Origin: Deltaproteobacteria bacterium
GTDB taxonomy: Bacteria; Myxococcota_A; UBA9160; SMWR01
Direction of reading: 5' to 3'
Length of the DNA: 44,979 nt
NCBI GenBank assembly: GCA_019310965.1
Contig: JAFDDG010000077.1
Span: forward strand, 1-44,979
The notes under the pieces: model-generated
What the model was told of the DNA's origin: nothing
The model's input: the letters and a program-made list of their open reading frames with translations, nothing else
The model's database searches: none
In this document: positions 16,928 to 24,679 of the stretch, piece after piece
Layout of the letters: each line of letters begins with the position of its first letter
Numbering within the stretch: the stretch's first letter is position 1
Made by a program: the position numbers and the translations under genes

Positions 16928-17782
16928 GTGAGTCGCCTCAACGCCGCCCAGCGCATTGCCAGCGCCGTTCTGGGCTCCGCCGTGTGCCTGGGTGCGACCG
17001 CCGCCGCGGCCGACGAGATCGGCGCAGCAGCCGTGGTACTGCCCAGCGAGCCGGCCCTCAGCGGACAGCAGATCCACGAACGCGTCGTCGCCAACCGCTT
17101 CCGTTCCTTCACTCAGGATTCCAAACTGATCTCCGCGGATCGCGCCGGCCGAGTGCAGGAGAGCCGCTTCCACATGAAGTGGCAGGATTTCCGGAACCGG
17201 GCGGAGGGGTCGAACGAACGCGTCAGCTCGAAGACCCTGGTGCGTTACTCCTATCCCTTCGACCTGCGCCACGCCGGCTACCTGATCCTGGCGCACGACG
17301 AGCGCGCCAACGATCAGTTCGTGTATTACCCGTCGCGGCGACGGGTCGCGCGGGTGAGCCTGCGCAGCGAGGCCGTCTACGGCACTGACTTCAGCTTCGA
17401 GGACGTGGTGCCGCGGGAGGCCGACGATTTCCACTGCGAAAGGCTGCCGAACGCGATGCTGCAGGGAACCGAGGTCTACGTGGTCGACCTGACGCCTCGC
17501 GATCACGTCGATTCGGCGTACTCGCGCATTCGCGTCTACGTCGATACGCAGCGCTCGGTGGTGGTGCACGCGCGCTATTGGGACGACGCGAGAGTCGAGA
17601 TCAAGCAATTGCTGGCGCCAGCGGCGCAGATCCGCGAGTACGACGGCGTGTACGTCCCGATGCGCGCCACCATGCGCAACCTGCTGCTGGACTCGCAGAC
17701 GACGCTCTTCGTCACGAGCCTCGAGCCGAACCCTCAACTCGAAGCCGAGACCTGGGACCTGCGGCGCCTCGAAGGTCACTGA
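16928..17782 (+). CDS. Outer-membrane lipoprotein-sorting (LolA-like) periplasmic protein
   Basis: 284 residues from GTG with a Sec-type signal peptide (hydrophobic VLGSAVCLGATAAAA, cleavage near residue 28). The mature part has the hallmarks of the LolA-like 'outer membrane lipoprotein-sorting' family: YLILAHDERANDQFVYYPSRRRVARV, GTDFSFEDV near residue 160, and a following RVYVDTQ..VV segment. These proteins commonly pair with MMPL/RND exporters, and one lies immediately convergent (17801-20182). It probably binds a lipid or lipoprotein in the periplasm for that pump; the cargo is unknown. Confidence 0.8.
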   Translation: MSRLNAAQRIASAVLGSAVCLGATAAAADEIGAAAVVLPSEPALSGQQIHERVVANRFRSFTQDSKLISADRAGRVQESRFHMKWQDFRNRAEGSNERVSSKTLVRYSYPFDLRHAGYLILAHDERANDQFVYYPSRRRVARVSLRSEAVYGTDFSFEDVVPREADDFHCERLPNAMLQGTEVYVVDLTPRDHVDSAYSRIRVYVDTQRSVVVHARYWDDARVEIKQLLAPAAQIREYDGVYVPMRATMRNLLLDSQTTLFVTSLEPNPQLEAETWDLRRLEGH

Positions 17783-17800
17783 GCTGGCGCTTCGCAGCGC

Positions 17801-20182
17801 TCACAACCGCCAACGCACAAGGATCGCGGGCAGCAGCAGGAGATCGGTCGCCGCGCAGGTGAGCATGGTGAACGCGGTGAGCACGCCGAACTGCCGCAGC
17901 GTCGCGAACTCCGATGCGGCGACGGCAAAGAAGCCGCAGGCGAGCATCGCGGCCGCGATCGCCACGGGGCGGCCGGCGCTCAGCTGCGTTCGCAGGGCGG
18001 CCTCGGCCGCGCTGGCCCCTCCCCTGCGCTCGTTGCGATAACGCACCAGATAGTGGGCGGTGGCGTCGATGGCGATGCCGAGGGCCACGCTTCCGATCAG
18101 GCTGGTGGGCAGCGACAGAGGCGCCGCCCCGAGCCCGAGCGTTCCGAAGAAGATCAGGATCGGCACGACGTTGGGCAGCATGGCCACCAGCCCCAGCCGC
18201 ACGGAGCGCAGCCCCGCGGCGAGCAGAACGAAGATGGCGAGCGCAGCCAGCGCCACCGTGCGCGGCTGACTGCGCGCAACGCCATCGGCGGCGCGGTTGA
18301 GCAGGACCGCGTGGCCGGTCACTTCCGCGTCGACCGAGGCCGGCAACACACCCGAGGCGAGCTCCGCATCGATACGCCGCGTGAGCTCGCGCATGGCCGC
18401 CGAGCCCACCTCGCCCGTGCGCACGACGACGTTCAGCGCACTCTGATCGATGGTCGAGAAACGCAGTAGATCGCCCTTCGGAACCATGAAGAGCAGCTCC
18501 GTGACGGCCTCCCGAGAATCCGGAATGCGCTCCTCGGCCGGAACCCCCGACTCGATCGCCCGGTTCAACGAGCGCACCCCCTCGAGCAGGGACAGAGTAC
18601 GCCCGACACCCGGCAAGGCTTCGATGCGGCGCTCCAGCTCCTCGACGGCGCGCAGCAGAGCCGGCTCTCGGAAGGCGCCCGGCACCTCGCCGCGCAGCAC
18701 GATGTAGAGAGGAACGGCGCCGGAGAGCAGCTCGTTGATGCGGTCGAAATCGCGGCGCACTTCGGAATCCGCATCGAAAAAGCTGAGGTAATCGGTGTCG
18801 ATCACGATCCGCGGCACCGCGAGCAGCGCCACCAGCGTCACCACGCCGAATCCGCCGATCACGAGCCCCGACCGCGCGCACGCGAGGTGTGCAGCGCGGC
18901 GCAGCGCGGCGTCGAGAACGCGCCGGCACCCGGCCGCGAGCCGCACCCGCCGGCCAGACACCTCGGGTGGCAACGGCAGCAACACCAGTGCGGCGGGCAC
19001 GGCGCTGAGCGAGAGCAGCGTCACCGACGCCACCCCCAGGATCGAGAACGCTCCGATCTCGAAAACCGCCGGCACGTCGCTGATCAGCAGCGCGGCAAAG
19101 CCGATCATCGTGGTGACACCCGCGATGCAGACCGGCACGCGCATCTCGAGTGTGGTGCGCAACACGATCGCCTCGCCACCGCCGGCGGTTGCGAGCTCTT
19201 CCTCGTACCGATTCACCACGTGGACGCCGTAGACGCTGCCAATGGCGATCAGCGTCGGAGCCAACAGCACGGTCAACACGGTGAGAGGACGGTCGAGCAA
19301 GGCCACGGCGCCGAAGGTCCAGACGATCGCGAGCGCCACGCCGCCGAGCGGCAGCCACAGGCCCCGGGCGCTGCCGGCAACCAGCGCCAGCACCAGGCCC
19401 ACCACGACCAGCACCGCGGGAATCAGCACCGCCAGATCCCGGATCATGGTCTCGTACATCAGCGACTTCACGTGCGGCCGTCCGGAGACGTAGAAGCGCC
19501 GCTGGTCCGAGGTCTCCGCAGCGAGGGTGGTGCGAATCTGCGCGTCGAGCTTTGCGGCGATGAACTCGCGATCGGTCATCGGCTTGAACGAGATATTGAG
19601 AGCTGCGGTGCGACCGTCGTCGGAAATCAGGTTGCGCCGGTACGGCGCTGTCGTCAGAGCGCGTTCGCGCAGCCGCGCCAGCTCCTCGGTCGAGTCGGGG
19701 ATCTCCTCGATGAACGGACGGACCTCGATCCAGTCCTCGTCCGGGTCGTAGCGAAAAGCGGTCACCTTCACGAGACTGGCGACCCCGCGCACGCCTTCGA
19801 TGCGGGAGACCGCGTCGCTCACGCGGCGCAGCGCCATCAGGTGCTCGGAGCGGAAGACATCGTCGCATTGCATGGCCACCACGAAGATCTGGTCGTCGCC
19901 GAAATCGACGATCGCGCGGCGATAGGCCTCGACGCCCGGGTCGCCCCGCGGCAATAGAAGCTCCGTCGACGGATCGATCCGCAAGCGCAGAGCCAGCGGC
20001 GACGGCCGCACCAGCGCCGCAAGGGCCGCCAACGTGACCACACCGACGATGGCGAGAACTAGCCGCGGTCGCGCGACCACGTGCCTCGGCCAACGCACGG
20101 CCAGGAAAAGGCCCGCGCTCAACAGAAGCGCCGCCCCAGCGGCGAATTGGAGCGGGTCGACCGGGCCTGACGCCTCGGGCAT
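17801..20182 (-). CDS. MMPL/RND-superfamily lipid exporter
   Basis: 793 residues from the ATG beginning [10 protein letters not shown]. An upstream in-frame extension reads antisense to tRNA-Pro and is rejected. The topology is duplicated: TM1, a large periplasmic loop (residues about 65-230), then five TM segments with a sterol-sensing-like [15 protein letters not shown] motif, then TM7, a second loop and five more TMs with [20 protein letters not shown]. No partner membrane-fusion protein is nearby. A TAGACT hexamer lies 10 nt upstream of the start. Its 3' end meets the LolA-like gene, and the two families often cooperate in exporting lipids or hopanoid-type cargo. Confidence 0.86.
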   Translation of the reverse strand: MPEASGPVDPLQFAAGAALLLSAGLFLAVRWPRHVVARPRLVLAIVGVVTLAALAALVRPSPLALRLRIDPSTELLLPRGDPGVEAYRRAIVDFGDDQIFVVAMQCDDVFRSEHLMALRRVSDAVSRIEGVRGVASLVKVTAFRYDPDEDWIEVRPFIEEIPDSTEELARLRERALTTAPYRRNLISDDGRTAALNISFKPMTDREFIAAKLDAQIRTTLAAETSDQRRFYVSGRPHVKSLMYETMIRDLAVLIPAVLVVVGLVLALVAGSARGLWLPLGGVALAIVWTFGAVALLDRPLTVLTVLLAPTLIAIGSVYGVHVVNRYEEELATAGGGEAIVLRTTLEMRVPVCIAGVTTMIGFAALLISDVPAVFEIGAFSILGVASVTLLSLSAVPAALVLLPLPPEVSGRRVRLAAGCRRVLDAALRRAAHLACARSGLVIGGFGVVTLVALLAVPRIVIDTDYLSFFDADSEVRRDFDRINELLSGAVPLYIVLRGEVPGAFREPALLRAVEELERRIEALPGVGRTLSLLEGVRSLNRAIESGVPAEERIPDSREAVTELLFMVPKGDLLRFSTIDQSALNVVVRTGEVGSAAMRELTRRIDAELASGVLPASVDAEVTGHAVLLNRAADGVARSQPRTVALAALAIFVLLAAGLRSVRLGLVAMLPNVVPILIFFGTLGLGAAPLSLPTSLIGSVALGIAIDATAHYLVRYRNERRGGASAAEAALRTQLSAGRPVAIAAAMLACGFFAVAASEFATLRQFGVLTAFTMLTCAATDLLLLPAILVRWRL

Positions 20183-20234
20183 AATCCGCGCTAGTCTACG
20201 CGATCCGCTCTCGCGGAGACGTGGGCGAGCGTGT

Positions 20235-20311
<77 letters not shown>

Positions 20312-20358
20312 CGCCGCTCGCAGCTCCCGGCCCACCGGGGCCGATTGAGGCAGGCGCC

Positions 20359-20925
20359 ATGCAGCGAGGCAGCGTCCGAATCATCGCAGCGGCACTGGCC
20401 GCCGCCTGCTCCGCCGAGCCGCCGGCGGCCGAGCCCTCGCCGGGCGAACTCGAGATCGCCGTCCGCGTCGATGGCGTGGTCATCGATGGGCACGCCTTTC
20501 CCGTGGTCTTGCTCAAGGAGGCCGATGGACCGCGCTTGCTTCCGATCTGGATCGGCACCGCGGAGGCGACATCGATCGCCCGTCACATCGACGCGAGTCC
20601 CGCGCCGCGCCCCAACACCCATGACCTCGCCGCACGTCTGATCGAACGCCTCGACGCTCGCGTCGACCGCATGGTCGTGACGGCGCTGCGGGACGGCACC
20701 TATTACGGGGTGCTGCATCTGCGTTCCGGAAACGGAATCAGCGAGATGGACGTGCGCCCGAGCGACGGCATCGCAATCGCCCTGCGCAGCGGAGCGCCAA
20801 TCTTCGTAAACGCTCGGCTGCTCGAAGCTGCCGGTGAGACGCCGGCAGAAGAACCGGCAAAGCGCCCGGATCCACAGCGCAGGCGAGAAGAAATCGACCC
20901 GGCAACTCCCGGCCGCACCGTGTGA
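20359..20925 (+). CDS. Bifunctional nuclease (BFN/DUF151) domain lipoprotein
   Basis: 188 residues from the ATG at 20359. The N-terminus [17 protein letters not shown] resembles a lipoprotein signal ending in AAAC, so the protein may be anchored in an envelope membrane. The BFN domain follows (residues 30-160): [24 protein letters not shown] and the diagnostic [20 protein letters not shown]. The C-terminal 30 residues are charged. BFN proteins have reported RNase/DNase activity in plants and bacteria, usually without a lipoprotein signal. The envelope location is inferred. Confidence 0.8.
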   Translation: MQRGSVRIIAAALAAACSAEPPAAEPSPGELEIAVRVDGVVIDGHAFPVVLLKEADGPRLLPIWIGTAEATSIARHIDASPAPRPNTHDLAARLIERLDARVDRMVVTALRDGTYYGVLHLRSGNGISEMDVRPSDGIAIALRSGAPIFVNARLLEAAGETPAEEPAKRPDPQRRREEIDPATPGRTV

Positions 20926-20999
20926 TTCCCGACGGGAAATCGAGTCTCGTTGCCGGTCTCTGGAGCAACAAACAACGCTATTCTCGACGGGAGCTGCGT

Positions 21000-21023
21000 T
21001 GACAGCCCCCTCCCGCGCTGTCA
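21000..21023. promoter_or_regulatory. Inverted repeat upstream of the 21117 gene
   Basis: TGACAGC (21000-21006) and GCTGTCA (21017-21023) form a 7-bp inverted repeat with a 10-bp spacer, including a TTGACA-like box. It lies 94 bp upstream of the next start, in the otherwise empty 20926-21116 gap. It could be an operator or -35 region. Confidence 0.3.
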
Positions 21024-21116
21024 CGATGCCAGCGCATCTCGTCCCGTAGCAACGGAGTTCGAGACCACTGCAAAACCCGGCCCCGCCCGACCACGAGCCG
21101 GACAAGGCGACACGAC

Positions 21117-21392
21117 ATGAGTTCCAGCGGAAGCAGCGACGGTTTGACGCGCGAAGAGCTCGCCTGGGAGTTCGTCGAACTCTTCGACGAGTTGTCGGTC
21201 GACCATGTCAACGAGATGCTGGCGAAGAACGTGCCGCTGGAGACCCTGCGCTTCATCGGCGCCTACACCGAGGACTTCGCCGACGTGCACGAGCTCGGCG
21301 AACGGACCCGCAAATCGCTGCCGAACCTGATGGTCTTCGGTTACCTGCTGAAGGTGCTCGAGGAGCGCCTGCTCGACGACGAGCCTTCTTGA
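21117..21392 (+). CDS. Small acidic protein of unknown function
   Basis: 91 residues, not recognised. It is predicted almost entirely helical and rich in Glu/Asp/Leu, with no signal peptide, cysteines or metal motif. A central stretch (HVNEMLAKNVPLETLRFIGAYTEDFADVHELGERT) suggests a short helical bundle or adaptor. The ridA start overlaps its stop codon (TTGA), so the two are translationally coupled. Codon use and base composition match the flanking genes, which supports it as real. Confidence 0.65.
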   Translation: MSSSGSSDGLTREELAWEFVELFDELSVDHVNEMLAKNVPLETLRFIGAYTEDFADVHELGERTRKSLPNLMVFGYLLKVLEERLLDDEPS

Positions 21393-21769
21393 GAGAAGTC
21401 CGCACACAGGCCGCACCGGCCCCCGTCGGACCCTACTCGCAGGCCATCGAGCACGACGGCTGGATCTTCGTCTCGGGTCAGATCCCACTCGATCCCGAGT
21501 CGGGCGAGCTGGTGGGCGACGATGCGGCCACCCAGACGCGCCAGGTGCTGGCAAACCTGCAGGCCGTACTGGAGGCTGCGGGAGTGGGTCTCGGCGACGT
21601 CGTGCGCACCACTATCTACCTCACGGATCTCGGCGCGTTCCAGGCCGTGAACGGCGTCTACGCCGATGCCTTCGACGCGACGCCCCAGCCGGCCCGGGCC
21701 ACGCTGCAGGTCGCGGCCCTGCCCCTCGGCGCACAGGTCGAGATCGACGCGATCGCCAAGCGGGCCTGA
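21389..21769 (+). CDS. ridA: RidA family reactive-intermediate deaminase
   Basis: 126 residues from TTG at 21389. It has PVGPYSQAIEHDGWIFVSGQIPLDPE.G, TRQVLANLQAVLEAAG, VVRTTIYLTDLGAF, and the C-terminal PARATLQVAALPLGAQVEIDAIA, where the Arg of PARATLQV is the carboxylate-binding residue. It hydrolyses 2-aminoacrylate-type imines from PLP enzymes. Its last 28 or so codons lie within a 114-bp segment that is duplicated at 23225-23338. The left copy is intact, so the gene is functional. Confidence 0.95.
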   Translation: MREVRTQAAPAPVGPYSQAIEHDGWIFVSGQIPLDPESGELVGDDAATQTRQVLANLQAVLEAAGVGLGDVVRTTIYLTDLGAFQAVNGVYADAFDATPQPARATLQVAALPLGAQVEIDAIAKRA

Positions 21770-21797
21770 GCCGAGCTCAGTCGCGGGCCGACGAGCG
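21684..21797. repeat. Left copy of a 114-bp direct repeat (ridA 3' end)
   Basis: This segment covers the ridA 3' end and 28 bp beyond. It is repeated without a mismatch at 23225-23338 in the same orientation. It also contains the sequence where ridA and the CPBP gene (23351) would have met before the insertion. It behaves like an attL or a duplication boundary. Confidence 0.92.
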
Positions 21798-21844
21798 TGT
21801 TTGCCACCGAACGGCCCTCTCCGCTCGGGGGCGATTCGGGGCGT

Positions 21845-21866
21845 TGGTGTGCCAATGGTGTGCCAA
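21845..21866. repeat. 11-bp tandem duplication (TGGTGTGCCAA x2)
   Basis: Two perfect adjacent copies lie 47 bp inside the left boundary of the ridA insertion. Each is nearly palindromic (TTGG..CCAA). It resembles the short repeats that flank tyrosine-recombinase crossover sites. The rest of 21798-22142 holds no gene I can support. Confidence 0.6.
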
Positions 21867-22142
21867 CGGCGACAGCATCAGTCGTTTCGAGCCCGCGGGT
21901 CTGAAATCCGCACACGTACCCGCTACTGCGAGGGAAACCTCCCCCTGGTTGCGAGATCGGCAACAGGCGGAAGGAGGGTTCCGTGAATTAGGAAGGGGTT
22001 TTCTCGGCCCGCCGGGCAGAAGAGCGGTGACCTGCGGGAAGCTCCATTCTCGCGGCGGCCCCGGATTTGCATGCGTTTCGCGACGGGAGGGAGACACCGC
22101 GCTCCCGCGGTGCGCTCCCGTCCCGCTCGCGGAGGAGACATC

Positions 22143-22880
22143 GTGGGAAGCCGTCTACCGGGCGCATTGTCCGTTGCCTTGCTGACGCTCGGGCTCTTGC
22201 TGCCGGGCCTCTCGGCCTCGGCGCTGACCGTCACGTTGAATGGTAGTGGCACCTCTTACCTGACGAGCACTGCCACCGACGTTTCGGGGCCGTCGAGTTC
22301 CGAGACCGTGAATCCCGCGGCGCTGCCGTACTCGTACACATCCACGAATGTCGATGGAGGTGCTTCGTCAGAATCCGTCTACGCCCTTACCAACGCTGGC
22401 TTCGACATCACGCTCGACCATTCCCGAGTGAGCGCCCTCAACAGCAGTGCCATCTCCTACGGCAACATCAGATTCAGCGTCGACCAGAACATCGACTACG
22501 TCGCCTCGGGTTCGTACTCTGCGGTCGATTCCGGAGGTCGCCAGATCTACCTCAACATGAATATGTACGACGTCACCGCCTCAGCGACCGTATTCCAGAG
22601 CTTCCAGCTGAGCGAGGCGACACCGAACGAGAGCTTCACGCTGGGAGGATCTGGGGGCGACTCCTCCAACCAACTACTCGGGTCACTCACCGGCACTCTC
22701 ATCGCTGGCCACGAGTACTCGCTGAACTACAACGCGTTCATCAAGGCATACCCAACCGCTTCCACTTCCGGCGCCACCGCCTCGGGGAGTGTCTCACTCA
22801 CCTTCATCCCCGAACCCTCCACCGCGCTGCTCCTCGGCTTGGGCCTGATCGGTTTCGGGGCGTCGCGGCGTCGCCGATAG
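22143..22880 (+). CDS. PEP-CTERM sorting-domain exported protein
   Basis: 245 residues from GTG at 22143, with GGAGGAG 5 nt upstream. Residues 1-30 are a signal peptide (ALSVALLTLGLLLPGLSASA). The mature part is rich in Ser/Thr/Asn and predicted beta-strand. The C-terminus is a textbook PEP-CTERM tail: PEPSTALLLGLGLIGFG followed by ASRRRR. Such proteins are cleaved and sorted by an exosortase (EpsH/XrtA type), so the genome should encode one elsewhere. It is markedly less Arg- and Glu-rich than its neighbours. It lies inside the ridA-flanked insertion and ends 6 bp from the integrase remnant, which is convergent. Confidence 0.85.
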   Translation: MGSRLPGALSVALLTLGLLLPGLSASALTVTLNGSGTSYLTSTATDVSGPSSSETVNPAALPYSYTSTNVDGGASSESVYALTNAGFDITLDHSRVSALNSSAISYGNIRFSVDQNIDYVASGSYSAVDSGGRQIYLNMNMYDVTASATVFQSFQLSEATPNESFTLGGSGGDSSNQLLGSLTGTLIAGHEYSLNYNAFIKAYPTASTSGATASGSVSLTFIPEPSTALLLGLGLIGFGASRRRR

Positions 22881-22886
22881 CGCGCC

Positions 22887-23224
22887 CTACTCTCCGAACA
22901 ACTGCGCGGCGATCCGCTCCGTGTTCTCGCGGCGGTGCTCGTCGAGCGTGTGCACGTAGGTCCCGAGGGTGATGTTCACGTCGCTGTGTCCCATGCGCTC
23001 CTGGAGCTCCCGCACGGGCGTCCCCGCGTCGAGCGCCTGCGTCGCCGAACGTGTGGCGTAGGTCGTAGGCCCGGAAGCGATCCTGGGGGATCCCTGCGCG
23101 CTCGAGCGCCGGCTTGAAGTACCGGGCCCGCAGGTGGTCCCACCCCAGCGGCTCCCCCGTGCTCGCGGTGAACACCAGGCCGTAGGCGTCCTGCCAGCGG
23201 GTGCCCGCGAGAAGTCGGGCCTCG
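22887..23224 (-). pseudogene. C-terminal remnant of a tyrosine integrase, frameshifted
   Basis: About 112 codons match the catalytic end of phage-type integrases: WQDAYGLVFTASTGEPLG, then AYDLRHTF with the catalytic Arg, then ATQALDAGTPVRELQERMGHSDVNITLGTYVHTL with the GH and nucleophile Tyr. One extra base near 23043-23046 breaks the frame between HTF and ATQAL. The 5' end is cut exactly where the right copy of the ridA repeat begins (23225). It cannot make active enzyme. Confidence 0.88.
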
Positions 23225-23338
23225 CCCAGCCGGCCCGGGCCACGCTGCAGGTCGCGGCCCTGCCCCTCGGCGCACAGGTCGAGATCGACGCGATCGCCAA
23301 GCGGGCCTGAGCCGAGCTCAGTCGCGGGCCGACGAGCG
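23225..23338. repeat. Right copy of the 114-bp direct repeat
   Basis: Identical to 21684-21797, offset by 1541 bp. It carries the last codons and stop of ridA with no start, directly abutting the truncated integrase. It behaves like attR. Confidence 0.92.
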
Positions 23339-23371
23339 CCTGAGCCGAGCTCAGTCGCGGGCCGACGAGCG
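23306..23371. repeat. 33-bp tandem duplication at the right boundary
   Basis: The last 33 bp of the right repeat (23306-23338) are repeated immediately at 23339-23371. This leaves three copies of the same 33-mer in the region, counting 21765-21797. The final copy supplies the C-terminal codons and stop of the CPBP gene. Confidence 0.9.
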
Positions 23372-23932
23372 CGCCGCCAGCAAGCGCAGATTGACGGCGT
23401 TGATGCCGGCGTGCGCCACGACCGGCGCGACCAGGTTGCCCGACCACTCGAAGAGTCCGCCGAGCAACAGCCCCGCTGCGAAGGCGAACAGGCACCAGGG
23501 TGCGAGCTCCCGACGCGGTACGAAGTGCACCAGCCCGAAGATCAGGCTGGCCGGCACGAGGCCGACCAACGGCTGCAACGCGCCGCGAAACAGAGCCTCC
23601 TCGGCGACCCCCGACAGGGCCGCCAGCGCCAGGCAGTGGCGCAATCCGAGGGGCCCGAGCAGCGAGGCCAGCTCGGCGGCCAGCGCCCGACCCCGCTCCG
23701 TGCGTTCGGTCAGCAGCGCGGAGCCCGCGATCACCAGCGCGGCGGCGAGCAGCCCCAGACCCAGATCCGCGATCCAGTCGACACCGGCCTGCTGCGCGGC
23801 CGCATCGCGGTAGAACAGCGGGTGATCGACCGCGCGCGCCAGCCCCACGGCGATGGCCAGCGCGGCCCCGTAGAAGAGGGTGGCGAGGCGCACCAACGCC
23901 CGGGGGTCGGAAGGGGGCTGAGTCGAATTCAC
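23351..23932 (-). CDS. CPBP family intramembrane glutamic protease
   Basis: 193 residues from GTG with about six hydrophobic segments. The CPBP/Abi motifs are intact: motif 1 EEALFRG (after LSGVAEEA), motif 2 FGLVHF and motif 3 HAGINAVN. The family includes CAAX prenyl protease-like enzymes and bacteriocin-immunity proteins. Its stop lies inside the repeated att-like segment, so the insertion occurred exactly between ridA and this gene without destroying either. It is divergent from greA. Confidence 0.85.
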   Translation of the reverse strand: MNSTQPPSDPRALVRLATLFYGAALAIAVGLARAVDHPLFYRDAAAQQAGVDWIADLGLGLLAAALVIAGSALLTERTERGRALAAELASLLGPLGLRHCLALAALSGVAEEALFRGALQPLVGLVPASLIFGLVHFVPRRELAPWCLFAFAAGLLLGGLFEWSGNLVAPVVAHAGINAVNLRLLAARSSARD

Positions 23933-24086
23933 GTGCTCCGATGCAGGTTTGACCCGTCTCCCGTGGCTCGATAGCCTCCCCGAAGCGGCCGCCGCTGCCC
24001 GATCGGGGGGCGGCGGCCGATTCCATTCGGGGCGGCAACCCGCGGACTACAGTAGCTCCGCTCCGCACCCCGGGGAGAGCCGACCC

Positions 24087-24563
24087 GTGTCCGACCGCGC
24101 ACCGATGACCCAGGCGGGCCACGACAGGCTCGAGGCAGAGCTGAAACAGCTGAAGAGCGTGGACCGCTACGACATCGTGAAGGAAATCGAGGTCGCGCGG
24201 GCTCACGGCGACCTCAAGGAAAACGCCGAGTACCACGCCGCCAAGGACAAGCAGGGCCACATCGAGGCCCGCATCCGTCAGCTCGAAGACCGACTGGCGC
24301 GCGCTCAGGTGATCGACCCCGCGGGGCAAAACCTCGATCGGGTGCGTTTCGGCCTGACCGTCGACCTCGAGGACTCCGAGAACGGAGAGACCGTCAGCTA
24401 CACGCTCCTCGGCGAGGAGGAGGCGGACGCCGCCAGCGGCCGCATCTCGGTCACGTCGCCGGTGGCCCGGGCGCTGCTCGGCAAGGCGGTGGGTGACGTC
24501 GTCACGGTGCGGGTGCCACGCGGCACCCGGGAGTTCGAGGTGCTGGAGATCCGCAACGGCTGA
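24087..24563 (+). CDS. greA: Transcription elongation factor GreA
   Basis: 158 residues from GTG at 24087, the usual GreA length, with GGGGAGA upstream. The N-terminal coiled coil has MTQAGHDRLEAELKQLK, and the conserved tip acidic pair is in AHGDLKENAEYHAAKDKQG. The C-terminal FKBP-like domain has VTSPVARALLGKAVGD and VRVPRGTREFEVLEI. It stimulates RNA cleavage in backtracked polymerase. A TACAGT hexamer at 24048-24053 is a possible -10. Confidence 0.95.
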   Translation: MSDRAPMTQAGHDRLEAELKQLKSVDRYDIVKEIEVARAHGDLKENAEYHAAKDKQGHIEARIRQLEDRLARAQVIDPAGQNLDRVRFGLTVDLEDSENGETVSYTLLGEEEADAASGRISVTSPVARALLGKAVGDVVTVRVPRGTREFEVLEIRNG

Positions 24564-24679
24564 GAGCGACGCTTGCAGGCCCCGCCCCGACAGGATTAGC
24601 CTCTCTCTACACCCCCGCTGCTCGGCCAAGCGGCGACGCCAGCCCTGAATTTCTCACCAGCCAGAAAGCGGGTCTCGGC

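Noticed and set aside
22887..24629. 580-codon minus-strand frame running through CPBP and greA
   Set aside because: Only the last part encodes the integrase tail; the rest is antisense or out of frame to real genes.
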